A DNA stretch of 64,000 nt. Source: Microbacterium sp. ET2. Its GTDB lineage: Bacteria; Actinomycetota; Actinomycetes; Actinomycetales; Microbacteriaceae. Location of the stretch: assembly GCF_030347395.1 (NCBI RefSeq), contig NZ_CP128170.1, forward strand, positions 1,302,001 to 1,366,000. Reading direction: 5' to 3'. Position 1 is the first letter of the stretch. Each line of letters opens with the position of its first letter. The position numbers were made by a program, and so were the translations under genes. Positions 24,863 to 32,674 of the stretch are shown here, piece after piece. The notes beneath the pieces are model-generated. The model was not told the DNA's origin. It searched no databases and worked only from the letters and a program-made list of their open reading frames with translations.

Positions 24863-25647
24863 CCCGGCCCGAGGATGAGGTTCCAGGTACCCGCGGCGAC
24901 GGCCGCGGCAACCGCGATCCCGCCGATGGCGGCGCCGACCGCCAGCAGCGCCCACTCGCGACGACCGAACGTGGATTCCCGGGCCCAGGTGCGGCGGCCC
25001 GGCGCGCCGAAGCCCCGCGCCTCCATCGCGGTGGCGAGTGTCGCCCCGCGGCGCAGCGACAGCACGAGCAGGGCGAACGCCATGCCGAGGAAGCGCCGCA
25101 CCCGCCCGCGATCGGCAACGCCGCGCGCGCGGCGCGCGAGTTCGAGCGCCCGCCAATCATCGAGGAACAGCCCCACCATGCGCAGCCCCGCGAGCGCGCC
25201 GAGCACGAAGCGCGACGGCAGCCGCAGCACCTGGCCGAGCCCGTCGGCGAGGTCGGTGGGATCGACGGTCACGAAAAGCACGACCGAGGGCAGCGCGATG
25301 GCGAGCACGCGCAGCATCGTCGCGAACGCCAGCTCGAGCGACCCCTCGCTGACCCGCACGACGAACAGCTCCAGCAGCACCCGCCCCGACGTCTCGCCGT
25401 AGAGGGCTATCGTGAGCGCCGTGAGGGGCGCGGCCAGCCACACCGGCCAGGTGCGACGCCAGAACTCGCGCCAGCCGAGCCCGGCGAACGGGAACAAGGC
25501 GAACTCCAGCAGCAGGGCCACCCCCGCCGACACCGGGTCGAGGGTCAGCACGAGCGGCACGGTGAGCAGCGCCGCGGCGCCGAGCTTGGCGACGGGGTTG
25601 ATCGCGGCGACCGGGCCGGTGCGCGCACGCGTGCGCTCGAGCGTCAT
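24859..25647 (-). CDS. ykoC: ECF transporter transmembrane (EcfT) component, thiamine-precursor type
   Basis: A 262-residue EcfT protein with about five membrane helices and the coupling-helix motif, here KARGF-like in AMEARGFGAPGRR (the A-R-G signature). It links the substrate-binding S component to the ATPases. It is the last gene of ykoE-ykoD-ykoC, overlapping ykoD by 4 nt, downstream of a TPP riboswitch. In B. subtilis YkoEDC imports the thiamine precursor hydroxymethylpyrimidine, which is the assignment transferred here. Confidence 0.88.
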   Translation of the reverse strand: MTLERTRARTGPVAAINPVAKLGAAALLTVPLVLTLDPVSAGVALLLEFALFPFAGLGWREFWRRTWPVWLAAPLTALTIALYGETSGRVLLELFVVRVSEGSLELAFATMLRVLAIALPSVVLFVTVDPTDLADGLGQVLRLPSRFVLGALAGLRMVGLFLDDWRALELARRARGVADRGRVRRFLGMAFALLVLSLRRGATLATAMEARGFGAPGRRTWARESTFGRREWALLAVGAAIGGIAVAAAVAAGTWNLILGPG

Positions 25648-27131
25648 CCGACCGCCCCCATCTCCAGCTCGTCGGCGCCGAGCGCGCGCACCACCTCGCG
25701 GTCATGCGTGATCGCCACGATCGCCGTCCCGGCGTCGCGGAGGTCTGCCAGGAGCGCCACGAGCTCGCTCCAGGTGCGGGCGTCCTGTCCGAAGGTCGGT
25801 TCGTCGAGGACGAGCACGCGCGGCCGCGTCGCGATCGCCGCCGCGACCGTGAGCCGACGCTTCTCGCCACCGGAGAGCGTGTACGGGTTGGCCGCACCGA
25901 GGTGGTCGAGCCGCAGCCGCCGCAGCAGGTCGTCAACCCGCGCCTCGACGTCGGGGTCGGCCAAGCCGAGCGCGCGCGGCCCGACGGCGAGCTCGTCGCG
26001 CACCGTGCGCGTGAGGAGCTGATGCTCGGGCTCCTGGAACACCGTGCCGATGCGGGTGAGAAGCGCCCGCGAACTCCACCGGATCGGCGTCGGCCCCGCT
26101 CCGTCGGCGAGCGTCTCGGTCGCCACAAGAGCACCGGATGCCGCAGGCAGGAGTCCCGCGAGCGTCAACCCGAGAGTGGACTTGCCAACCCCGTTCGGTC
26201 CGGTGATGGCCAGCACGCCGCGCTCGCGCACGACGGCGCGCTCCACGCGCGCGACGGGGGTGTCGCGCACGCGTGCGACAGCGAGGTCGTCGCCCTCGAG
26301 GAGAGGGCGACCGGGCGGAAGGGGCGCCGGCGCCGGGTGACGCGGCGGCCACCCCGGCACCCAGACTCCCTGCGCCGCGACGGCCGCGCCGTCGCGGCGC
26401 AGCACCTCATCGGGTGCACCGTCGGCGATGACTCCGCCCGCACCCCCGACGTCGCTCGCACGGTCCGGACCGCCCAGCACGATCACCCGATCGACGACCC
26501 CGAGCCACGCCTCGACGCGGTGTTCGACGACGACCAGTGTCATCCCGGACTCTGCCGCGACTCTGGCGACGGCGTCGCGCACCTCGATGACCCCCGCCGG
26601 GTCGAGGTTGGCAGTCGGCTCATCCAGGAGCAGGATGCCTGGGCGCATCGCCAGCGCCCCGGCGAGCGCGAGCCGCTGCTTCTGACCCCCCGAGAGCGCC
26701 TTCGTCGGCCGGTCGAGCGGCACATCGAGGCCGACGGCGTCGAGGGCCGCCCCGACCCGCGGCCAGATGTCCGCTCGGGGGACGCCGAGGTTCTCGCAGC
26801 CGAAGGCGACATCGTCGCCGACGCGGGCGAGGATCACCTGAGCGTCGGGGTCCTGGAGCACCAGGCCCGCCCGACCGCGGGCGTCGGCCGCCGGCATCCC
26901 GTCGATGAGGAGCTCGCCGGCCTGCTCGCCGTCCTCCCCCTCGCCGAGGACGCCGGCGAACCCGTGGAGAAGGGTCGACTTGCCCGCTCCCGACGCTCCG
27001 AGCAGGAGCACGCGCTCCCCTGGATCGATTCGCAGCGTGACGTCGTTCAGCGCCCACGCACGACGCGAGGCGTGTCGCCACCCCCAGCCGCGCGCCTCCA
27101 GCGCGCCCGGACGTGTGCCGGTCGAGTCCAC
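25644..27131 (-). CDS. ykoD: ECF transporter fused double ATPase
   Basis: A 495-residue protein with two ABC ATPase domains in one chain. Domain 1 (about 1-240): Walker A LLGASGAGKST, LSGGQKQRLA, LLLDEPTANLDP. Domain 2 (about 280-495): ITGPNGVGKSTLG, LSGGEKRRLTVA, LVLDEPTFGQD. Fusion replaces the separate EcfA/EcfA' pair, as in YkoD. It energises import with YkoE and YkoC. The GTG start follows the ykoE stop by 4 nt. Confidence 0.92.
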   Translation of the reverse strand: MDSTGTRPGALEARGWGWRHASRRAWALNDVTLRIDPGERVLLLGASGAGKSTLLHGFAGVLGEGEDGEQAGELLIDGMPAADARGRAGLVLQDPDAQVILARVGDDVAFGCENLGVPRADIWPRVGAALDAVGLDVPLDRPTKALSGGQKQRLALAGALAMRPGILLLDEPTANLDPAGVIEVRDAVARVAAESGMTLVVVEHRVEAWLGVVDRVIVLGGPDRASDVGGAGGVIADGAPDEVLRRDGAAVAAQGVWVPGWPPRHPAPAPLPPGRPLLEGDDLAVARVRDTPVARVERAVVRERGVLAITGPNGVGKSTLGLTLAGLLPAASGALVATETLADGAGPTPIRWSSRALLTRIGTVFQEPEHQLLTRTVRDELAVGPRALGLADPDVEARVDDLLRRLRLDHLGAANPYTLSGGEKRRLTVAAAIATRPRVLVLDEPTFGQDARTWSELVALLADLRDAGTAIVAITHDREVVRALGADELEMGAVG

Positions 27132-27135
27132 CGGT

Positions 27136-27771
27136 CTAGACGCGCGCGCGCGCCTCGCGCCCGATCGCGAAGCGGTCGAGTGCGCCGGTCGCCGCGAGGC
27201 CTCGCGCGAGCACCCACGACAGCGCCCCGGCGATCAGCGCGCCCGACACGAGCGTGCTGGCGAGGTACACGGTGATGAACACGCCTCCGGAGCCCGGGTA
27301 CCACAGGATCAGGTTGTTGATGCCGCCGGCGAGCGCCGCGCCCATGCCGGCGAGCACGGCGACCGGGAGGCTCCAGCGCCGGTAGAAGAACAGCAGGAAG
27401 ATGAGCTCGGCGCCCAGGCCCTGGACGAGACCGGCCTCGATCGTGAGGAACCCGCCCCAGGTGTTGCCGACGAGGGCTGAGACGACCGCAGCGAGCGTCT
27501 CGGTGTAGATCGCCGCCCCGGGCTTGCGGATGATGAGCGCTCCGAGCACCCCGGCGAACAGCCACGGTCCGTCGAGAAGGCCCTGAAGCCCCGGCAGCAG
27601 GGGGCTGAGGAAGTTGCTCGGCCCGAGGTAGGCGATGTTCCACAGCAGGAACACCAGACCCGCCGCAACCCCGAGGACGCTGGCGATGACGATGTCGATG
27701 ACGCGCCAGCGGAAGCGGTGGCCTCCGGTGCCGGTGGTCGACGACGCGGACGTGGACGTGTGCGTGTGCAT
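27136..27771 (-). CDS. ykoE: ECF transporter S component YkoE (hydroxymethylpyrimidine/thiamine precursor)
   Basis: A 211-residue membrane protein of the YkoE family with about five helices (IDIVIASVLGVAAGLVFLLWN, WLFAGVLGALIIRKPGAAIYTETLAAVVSALVG, GLGAELIFLLFFYRRWSL). The His/Thr/Ser-rich N-terminus (about 20 residues) is cytoplasmic. It binds the pyrimidine precursor of thiamine for uptake. ATG at 27771 is preceded by GGGAG. The TPP riboswitch immediately upstream supports the substrate class. Confidence 0.92.
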   Translation of the reverse strand: MHTHTSTSASSTTGTGGHRFRWRVIDIVIASVLGVAAGLVFLLWNIAYLGPSNFLSPLLPGLQGLLDGPWLFAGVLGALIIRKPGAAIYTETLAAVVSALVGNTWGGFLTIEAGLVQGLGAELIFLLFFYRRWSLPVAVLAGMGAALAGGINNLILWYPGSGGVFITVYLASTLVSGALIAGALSWVLARGLAATGALDRFAIGREARARV

Positions 27772-27782
27772 CAGTACTCCCT

Positions 27783-27868
27783 TCCTGCGCTGGCATGACC
27801 CAGATCAGGTTCGACGGTCGGAGCGCGATTCGCTCCCTCTCAGCCCGGCTCGCCGGACTCCCGTGGTT
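27783..27868 (-). promoter_or_regulatory. TPP (THI-box) riboswitch upstream of ykoEDC
   Basis: On the minus strand the leader holds GGGCTGAGAGGGAGC (CTGAGA box) and later GAACCTGATCTGGGTCATGC followed by CAGCGCAGGAAGGGA, the two conserved halves of the thiamine pyrophosphate riboswitch. The 3' end is about 12 nt from the ykoE ATG and includes its GGGAG, so control is probably at translation by hiding the ribosome site. The outer limits are approximate. Confidence 0.95.
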
Positions 27869-27898
27869 TCGGCAACCATCCTATCGCCGTCGGCGTTG

Positions 27899-27904
27899 TA
27901 GCGT
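27899..27904 (+). promoter_or_regulatory. -10 hexamer for the D,D-carboxypeptidase gene
   Basis: TAGCGT ends 6 nt before the ATG at 27911. Confidence 0.45.
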
Positions 27905-27910
27905 AGGCGA

Positions 27911-29428
27911 ATGGCGGAGGACGACCGGGACCCCCTCACGCGTCGTGGCCTGCGCCGGCGACAGGGGGAGACGGATGCCGCGGAGTCGCCGTCGCACGCG
28001 GGAGTGTTGACCGCACCCGAGGGCGACGCCGCCCCGTCACCGACACGATCGAGCTTGGCCGAACCGTCGATCGTCGCCGAGTCGCGGCATCCCACCGCCC
28101 TCACCTGGGTCGATGAGTCTGCGCTCCTCGCCCGCCCGCCCGGGTTCACCGACCTCTCCGGCGGGGGTGTGCCGTATGTGCCGGTGGGCGCCGACCTGCT
28201 CGCCGGCGCCCCGCGCCGCTCGATCTTCCGTCCCGGCGTCCTGCTCCCCGCCGCGGTGATCCTCGGTCTCGTGGGGGGCTACGCCGCGACCACGGGACTC
28301 TGGCCGCTGTACGCCGTGACCCCCGAGGTCGAGGCCGTGCAGGTCCTCCCGTCCGCGGCGCCCGCGGCAGCGCCGGTGTGGCCCACCGAGGGAAGCGCCG
28401 CCGTCGCGGTCGAGGGCATCGGCGGGCCGCTGGCCTCCAGCGCCGACCGCGACGCCATCGCGAGCATCACCAAGGTCGTGACCGCCCTCGTCGTCCTCGA
28501 TGAGCTCCCCCTCGCCCCCGGTGAGCCCGGACCGGAGTTCCGCTTCACCGGAGGTGACAGCAGCGAGTACTGGGACTACCTGGCCGGCGGCGAGTCCGCC
28601 CTCGACGTCCCCGTCGGGGGAAGCCTCTCGATGTACCAGATGCTCGAGGGCATCCTGATCGGCTCTGCCAACAACTACGCCGACCGCCTCGCGTCGTACC
28701 TGTACCCCACCGACGCCGTCTTCGCCGACGCGGCGGCGAGCTGGCTCGACCGGCACGGCATCTCGGGGCTCACGATCGTCGAACCCACCGGCATCGACGA
28801 GCGCAACAGCGCCAGTGCCGAAGCCCTCATCCCACTCGCCCAGCGCGCGCTCGCGAATCCGGTCGTCGCCGAGATCGTGGCCAAGCAGTCCGTGGAGCTT
28901 CCCGGAGCCGGGCTCGTGACCAACACCAACGGCCTCCTCGCCGACCCGGGGGTCGTCGGCATCAAGACCGGCACGCTCGACCGGTGGAGCCTGCTGTCGG
29001 CGAAGAACATCACCGTCGCCGAGACCCCGATCACCCTCTACGCCGCCGTCCTCGGCCAGCCCGATGACGAGACGCGCCTGGCGGCATCCCGCGCCCTGTA
29101 CGCGCAGCTCGAGGCCGAACTGCAGCCGACGGTCGCGGTACCGGCCGGCACGACGGCCGGATTCGTCCGGACGGCGTGGGGTGAGGACGTGCCGATCGTG
29201 ACGAGTGCGGATGCGTCGGTGATCGCGTGGAACGGCGGGTCGGCGTCCGTGGAGTCGACCTTCGACCTCGACGACCTGCGCGCCGAGGGCGACGCGGTCG
29301 GAGCGCTCACCGCAGCCGGCGCGCTCGATGACAGCGTGGTCGGCCTCGAGCTCGCGCAGGACGTCGAGGACCCGACGTTCTGGTGGCGGCTCACCCATCC
29401 GCTGGAGTTGTTCGGCCTCACCGGCTGA
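27911..29428 (+). CDS. D-alanyl-D-alanine carboxypeptidase (S11 family penicillin-binding protein)
   Basis: A 505-residue membrane-anchored protein. A long, charged cytoplasmic N-terminus (about 1-105) precedes one membrane helix (about 108-128), then the S11 domain with SITK (Ser185), SAN (252-254) and KTG (352-354), the three penicillin-binding motifs. It trims the terminal D-Ala of peptidoglycan stem peptides outside the cell. The C-terminal about 130 residues form a beta-rich appendage. The long N-terminus is unusual for classical DacA, which has a signal peptide, but occurs in actinobacteria. Confidence 0.87.
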   Translation: MAEDDRDPLTRRGLRRRQGETDAAESPSHAGVLTAPEGDAAPSPTRSSLAEPSIVAESRHPTALTWVDESALLARPPGFTDLSGGGVPYVPVGADLLAGAPRRSIFRPGVLLPAAVILGLVGGYAATTGLWPLYAVTPEVEAVQVLPSAAPAAAPVWPTEGSAAVAVEGIGGPLASSADRDAIASITKVVTALVVLDELPLAPGEPGPEFRFTGGDSSEYWDYLAGGESALDVPVGGSLSMYQMLEGILIGSANNYADRLASYLYPTDAVFADAAASWLDRHGISGLTIVEPTGIDERNSASAEALIPLAQRALANPVVAEIVAKQSVELPGAGLVTNTNGLLADPGVVGIKTGTLDRWSLLSAKNITVAETPITLYAAVLGQPDDETRLAASRALYAQLEAELQPTVAVPAGTTAGFVRTAWGEDVPIVTSADASVIAWNGGSASVESTFDLDDLRAEGDAVGALTAAGALDDSVVGLELAQDVEDPTFWWRLTHPLELFGLTG

Positions 29429-29491
29429 GCGCAGCGCGGTCGCGGCTTCTCGCGCTGGCGGCCCGCGCGGTCACGGCGCGGGCGTCGCCGC

Positions 29492-30418
29492 TCAGACGAA
29501 CTGCGCAGTGTGCTGGAGCCGCGTGCGGATCTCGAACAACTCCGTTCCGCCGATGGCGCGGGCACCGGGCAGACCCCGTCGCAGCACCGTGGCCAGGGCG
29601 CTGCGCGAGACGAGCGCTACGGGCACGCCCTTGACCTTGCCGAGCTCCTGGATCGTCTCGGCGACGTCCTCGTCCGGGAGCACCACGATGGCCCCGGTGA
29701 ACTTCACCCGTGCGGCGCGGGAGACCACCCGCATCCGCGACAGCAGTCCCGCGACGGATCCCTCGGGGATCCCGTCTCCGACGATCTCGCCTCGGCGGAC
29801 CCCGACCGGCCCGCCGAAGTCCTCGGAAAGGATCCCGAACAGCCCGCTGGGGCCGAGCACGATGTGATCGAGCTTGACGTCGGGGTCGCCGTCGCGACCT
29901 GAGGCGGCGACGTCATGCCACACGGTGTAGCCCATGCCGAGGTCGGCGACGGTGCGGGCGGTCTCCTCCTCGGCGAGCGCGTCTGCCAGCAGCCGACGCA
30001 GGTGGTGGGGCGCGGAGCGGACGAGAGCCGGGTCGTAGGGGTCGTCGACGGTGACCCCGCGTCCGACCCACTCACGGACGAGGGCGAGATACCGCTCGCG
30101 ACGCCAGCCCCCGGGGTGCCCGTAGGACCGGGCGCGGGGACGCGTGTCGGCGCGGGGCGCCGGCGGGCGCCATCCCGACCATTCCGGTGCCGGCTCGGCA
30201 CCGAACCCGTGCCCGCGGTCGTAGGCGGCGCGGGCGTCGGCGGTGCCGACGAGTTCCCAAGCCCGCTGCACCTGCACGAAGATCGCGGCATCGCCCCCGG
30301 TGTCGGGGTGAGTCTGTCGCAGCCGCAGGCGGTAGGCACGGCGCAGGGTCTCGTCATCGGCCGTGGGGTCGACCTGCAGCACCTCGTAGGCCGAGGCGGA
30401 CAACGGGCTGTCGAACAC
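29492..30418 (-). CDS. J-domain protein with NERD-like C-terminal domain
   Basis: A 308-residue protein. Residues about 8-68 form a J domain (ASAYEVLQVDPTADDETLRRAYRLRLRQTHPDTGG, with the HPD motif that drives DnaK). A Pro/Arg linker follows. The C-terminal half has DVKLDHIVLGPSGLFGILSEDFGG, which matches the NERD nuclease core (D-h-x-h-x-G-x-h-G-x-h-x-h), but the expected E-x-K is ILSED, so catalysis is doubtful. This is not a general DnaJ because zinc-finger and Gly/Phe regions are missing. It sits 9 nt after a small winged-helix gene. Confidence 0.8.
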   Translation of the reverse strand: MFDSPLSASAYEVLQVDPTADDETLRRAYRLRLRQTHPDTGGDAAIFVQVQRAWELVGTADARAAYDRGHGFGAEPAPEWSGWRPPAPRADTRPRARSYGHPGGWRRERYLALVREWVGRGVTVDDPYDPALVRSAPHHLRRLLADALAEEETARTVADLGMGYTVWHDVAASGRDGDPDVKLDHIVLGPSGLFGILSEDFGGPVGVRRGEIVGDGIPEGSVAGLLSRMRVVSRAARVKFTGAIVVLPDEDVAETIQELGKVKGVPVALVSRSALATVLRRGLPGARAIGGTELFEIRTRLQHTAQFV

Positions 30419-30427
30419 CGTTTCAGG

Positions 30428-30727
30428 CTATGCGCTGCTGATCGAGACTCGGCTGAGAGCGCCGATCAGGTCGCCGATCGTATGGTCGGCGTTGGAGGGA
30501 TGCCGCAGGGGCCGCGTCGAACGCACCGTGTAGTGGTTGCGGCGCCCGCGCCGCTCGCGCTCGACGTAGCCCTCGGCGACGAGGTCGTTCAGGATCGTCA
30601 CCGTCGAGCGCTCGGAGATCCCCACGATGCGGGCGATCTCGGCGAGGGTGACGTCGTTGTTGTCGGCGACGGCGACGAGGACGTGCGCGTGATGGGTGAG
30701 GAAGGTCCACGCTCCGCCGCTGGTCAT
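30428..30727 (-). CDS. Small winged-helix transcriptional regulator
   Basis: A 99-residue protein consisting almost only of a winged helix (AWTFLTHHAHVLVAVADNNDVTLAEIARIVGISERSTVTILNDLVAEGYVERERRGRRNHYTV), closest to MarR/ArsR-like or archaeal-type HTH_24 domains. No effector domain. Start at ATG 30727, 6 nt after a CACAAT hexamer on this strand; the upstream open frame is not coding. It is the first gene of a pair with the J-domain protein. Confidence 0.8.
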   Translation of the reverse strand: MTSGGAWTFLTHHAHVLVAVADNNDVTLAEIARIVGISERSTVTILNDLVAEGYVERERRGRRNHYTVRSTRPLRHPSNADHTIGDLIGALSRVSISSA

Positions 30728-30733
30728 CCCTCG

Positions 30734-30739
30734 ATTGTG
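30734..30739 (-). promoter_or_regulatory. -10 hexamer for the winged-helix gene
   Basis: CACAAT on the minus strand ends 6 nt before the ATG at 30727. Confidence 0.4.
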
Positions 30740-30776
30740 TCGCGCGCGCCCCCCGCCCGCCAATCCCGCACCTCGG

Positions 30777-31802
30777 TCAGACCTTCTCGAGGCGGGCGGA
30801 GGGTCGACGCCAGAGCGGCTCGAGCTCGGCCATCTCCTCCTCCGTGGCAAGACGGAAGGCTCCGGCCGACTCCACCTCGATCTGTCGACGACCCTGACCG
30901 CGGGTCGCGATGAGCGACGCGGTGATGGCGACGGCGATGATGAGCGCGACCACTGCGAGCGAGACGAGGGTCGGGATCTTGACGATATCGAGGAGGGCCA
31001 TTTTCACACCGACCCACACGAGCACGAACGCGAGCCCGATCTTGAGGTAGCGGAAGCGGTGGATGAGGTCGGCGAGGAGGAAGTACATCGCCCGGAGGCC
31101 GAGGATCGCGAACGCGTTGGCGGTGAACACGAGGAACGGCTCACTGGTGACGGCGAAGATCGCCGGGATCGAGTCGACCGCGAAGATGATGTCGGTCACC
31201 TCCACCAGCACGAGAACCGCAAGAAGAGGCGTGGCGACCAGGACGCCGGCCTTGCGCACCAGGAAGCGCGGGCCGTGGTAGGCGTCGGTCATCGGGACGA
31301 ATCGGCGGAACAGCTTCAGCGTCCGGGACTTCTCGGGGCGGACGTGCTCGTTGCGGGTGCGGATCATCTGGATGCCGGTGAGGACCAGGAACGCGGCGAA
31401 GACGTACAGGATCCAGGAGAAGTTCTCGATGAGCGCCGCGCCGGCGGCGATGAAGATCCCGCGGAAGACGAGGGCCCCGAGCACACCGAGGAAGAGCACC
31501 CGGTGCTGGAACTCGCGGGGCACCGCGAAGGCGGCGAAGATGATCGCCCAGACGAAGACGTTGTCGACGGCGAGGGACTTCTCGATGACGTATCCGGCGA
31601 AGTACTGCTGGCCGAACTCCGCGCCCCACGAGTTCCAGACGACGATGCCGAAGGTGATGCCTGACAGCACCCAGACGATCGACCAGGCGGCCGCCTCGCG
31701 GATCCCGATGACGTGGGCTTTCCGGTGGGCGACGAGATCGGCGACGAGCATCGCGACGATGACGCCGAGGACGACGAACCAAGCCCAGAGCGGGACGGAC
31801 AT
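30777..31802 (-). CDS. TerC-family integral membrane protein (second paralogue)
   Basis: A 341-residue paralogue of the 22095-23129 product, with the same acidic membrane motifs (EKSLAVDNVFVWAIIF and DIIFAVDSIPAIFAVT). The C-terminal tail is longer and charged (QIEVESAGAFRLATEEEMAELEPLW). Start at ATG 31802 after GGAGG (TGGAGGTTCTCTC-ATG). Preceded by its own yybP-ykoY riboswitch. The two copies diverge clearly in sequence, so they are old paralogues, not a recent duplication. Confidence 0.92.
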   Translation of the reverse strand: MSVPLWAWFVVLGVIVAMLVADLVAHRKAHVIGIREAAAWSIVWVLSGITFGIVVWNSWGAEFGQQYFAGYVIEKSLAVDNVFVWAIIFAAFAVPREFQHRVLFLGVLGALVFRGIFIAAGAALIENFSWILYVFAAFLVLTGIQMIRTRNEHVRPEKSRTLKLFRRFVPMTDAYHGPRFLVRKAGVLVATPLLAVLVLVEVTDIIFAVDSIPAIFAVTSEPFLVFTANAFAILGLRAMYFLLADLIHRFRYLKIGLAFVLVWVGVKMALLDIVKIPTLVSLAVVALIIAVAITASLIATRGQGRRQIEVESAGAFRLATEEEMAELEPLWRRPSARLEKV

Positions 31803-31825
31803 GAGAGAACCTCCACGAGTGTCGT

Positions 31826-31913
31826 GAAGGTCTCATCAGGCGTGTCGCGCCCCACGCACCGGGTCACAACGGGTGACCGTACTGTCGATACGTCGCGAGG
31901 ATTACTCCCCTTC
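31826..31913 (-). promoter_or_regulatory. yybP-ykoY manganese riboswitch upstream of terC paralogue 2
   Basis: Minus strand: GAAGGGGAGTAATCC at the 5' end, GACAGTACGGTCAC in the middle, GATGAGACCTTC at the 3' end. P1 pairs GAAGG (plus 31909-31913) with CCTTC (plus 31826-31830). This is the same family as the element at 23170-23262, with different helix P2/P3 sequences. A TATGCT hexamer lies just upstream (plus 31926-31931 region). Confidence 0.88.
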
Positions 31914-31975
31914 GAAGAAGAGTGAAGCATACTTCATGTTTCGGTGGCAAGCTCGTGCATCGTGCGGACGGCGCG

Positions 31976-31981
31976 TAGGGT
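31976..31981 (+). promoter_or_regulatory. -10 hexamer for the peptidase E gene
   Basis: TAGGGT ends 6 nt before the GTG at 31988. Confidence 0.45.
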
Positions 31982-31987
31982 GCGATC

Positions 31988-32659
31988 GTGAAGCTCCTCC
32001 TGACATCCGGCGGCGTGACGAACCCGACCATCCGCGAGGCTCTGGTCGAGATGCTCGGCAAACCCGTCGAAGAATCGGATGCGCTCGTCATCCCGACCGC
32101 CCAGTGGGGCCACCCCCTGTGCTCACCGCAGAGCGCTTGGCGAACCGTCGCTGCCCACCCTCCGGGAGGGTCGGCGCTCACGGGGCTCGGCTGGCGATCG
32201 CTCGGGATGCTGGAACTCACCGCGCTGCCGAGCATCGACCGCGATCGCTGGGTGCCCTGGGTCAGGGAGGCGGACGCGCTGCTCGTCGACGGCGGCGAGG
32301 CGGTTTTCCTCGCTCACTGGCTGCGGGAATCCGGCCTCGCCGATCTCCTCCCCTCCTTGACCGACACGGTGTGGGTCGGCGTCAGCGCCGGGAGCATGGT
32401 GCTCACCCCGCGCATCGGTGCGCAGTTCGTCGAGTGGCGACCCGATGCAGGCGACGAGACGCTGGGCCTGGTGGACTTCTCGATCTTCCCCCACCTGGAT
32501 TACCCGGGGTGGGAGTCGAACACGCTCGACCGCGCGCACCGGTGGGCGGAGGGGATCGACCGGCCCGCCTACGCCCTCGACGATCAGAGCGCGATCTCGG
32601 TCGTCGACGGAGTCACGCACGTCCTGTCGGAGGGCACGTGGGTAGACCTCCGCGCGTGA
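31988..32659 (+). CDS. Peptidase E-like protein (S51 family)
   Basis: A 223-residue protein with the S51 fold: LLLTSGGVTNPTIREAL start, LLVDGGEAVFLAHWL (the GG(N/E) segment), VWVGVSAGSMVLTP with the nucleophile Ser133, and FSIFPHLDYPGW with the His. The family hydrolyses Asp-X dipeptides (PepE) or cyanophycin-like material. Acts in the cytoplasm. The bacterial PepE group is usually about 230 residues, so length fits. Divergent from the terC paralogue. Confidence 0.87.
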   Translation: MKLLLTSGGVTNPTIREALVEMLGKPVEESDALVIPTAQWGHPLCSPQSAWRTVAAHPPGGSALTGLGWRSLGMLELTALPSIDRDRWVPWVREADALLVDGGEAVFLAHWLRESGLADLLPSLTDTVWVGVSAGSMVLTPRIGAQFVEWRPDAGDETLGLVDFSIFPHLDYPGWESNTLDRAHRWAEGIDRPAYALDDQSAISVVDGVTHVLSEGTWVDLRA

Positions 32660-32674
32660 TGCGGCGCGGGGGGC

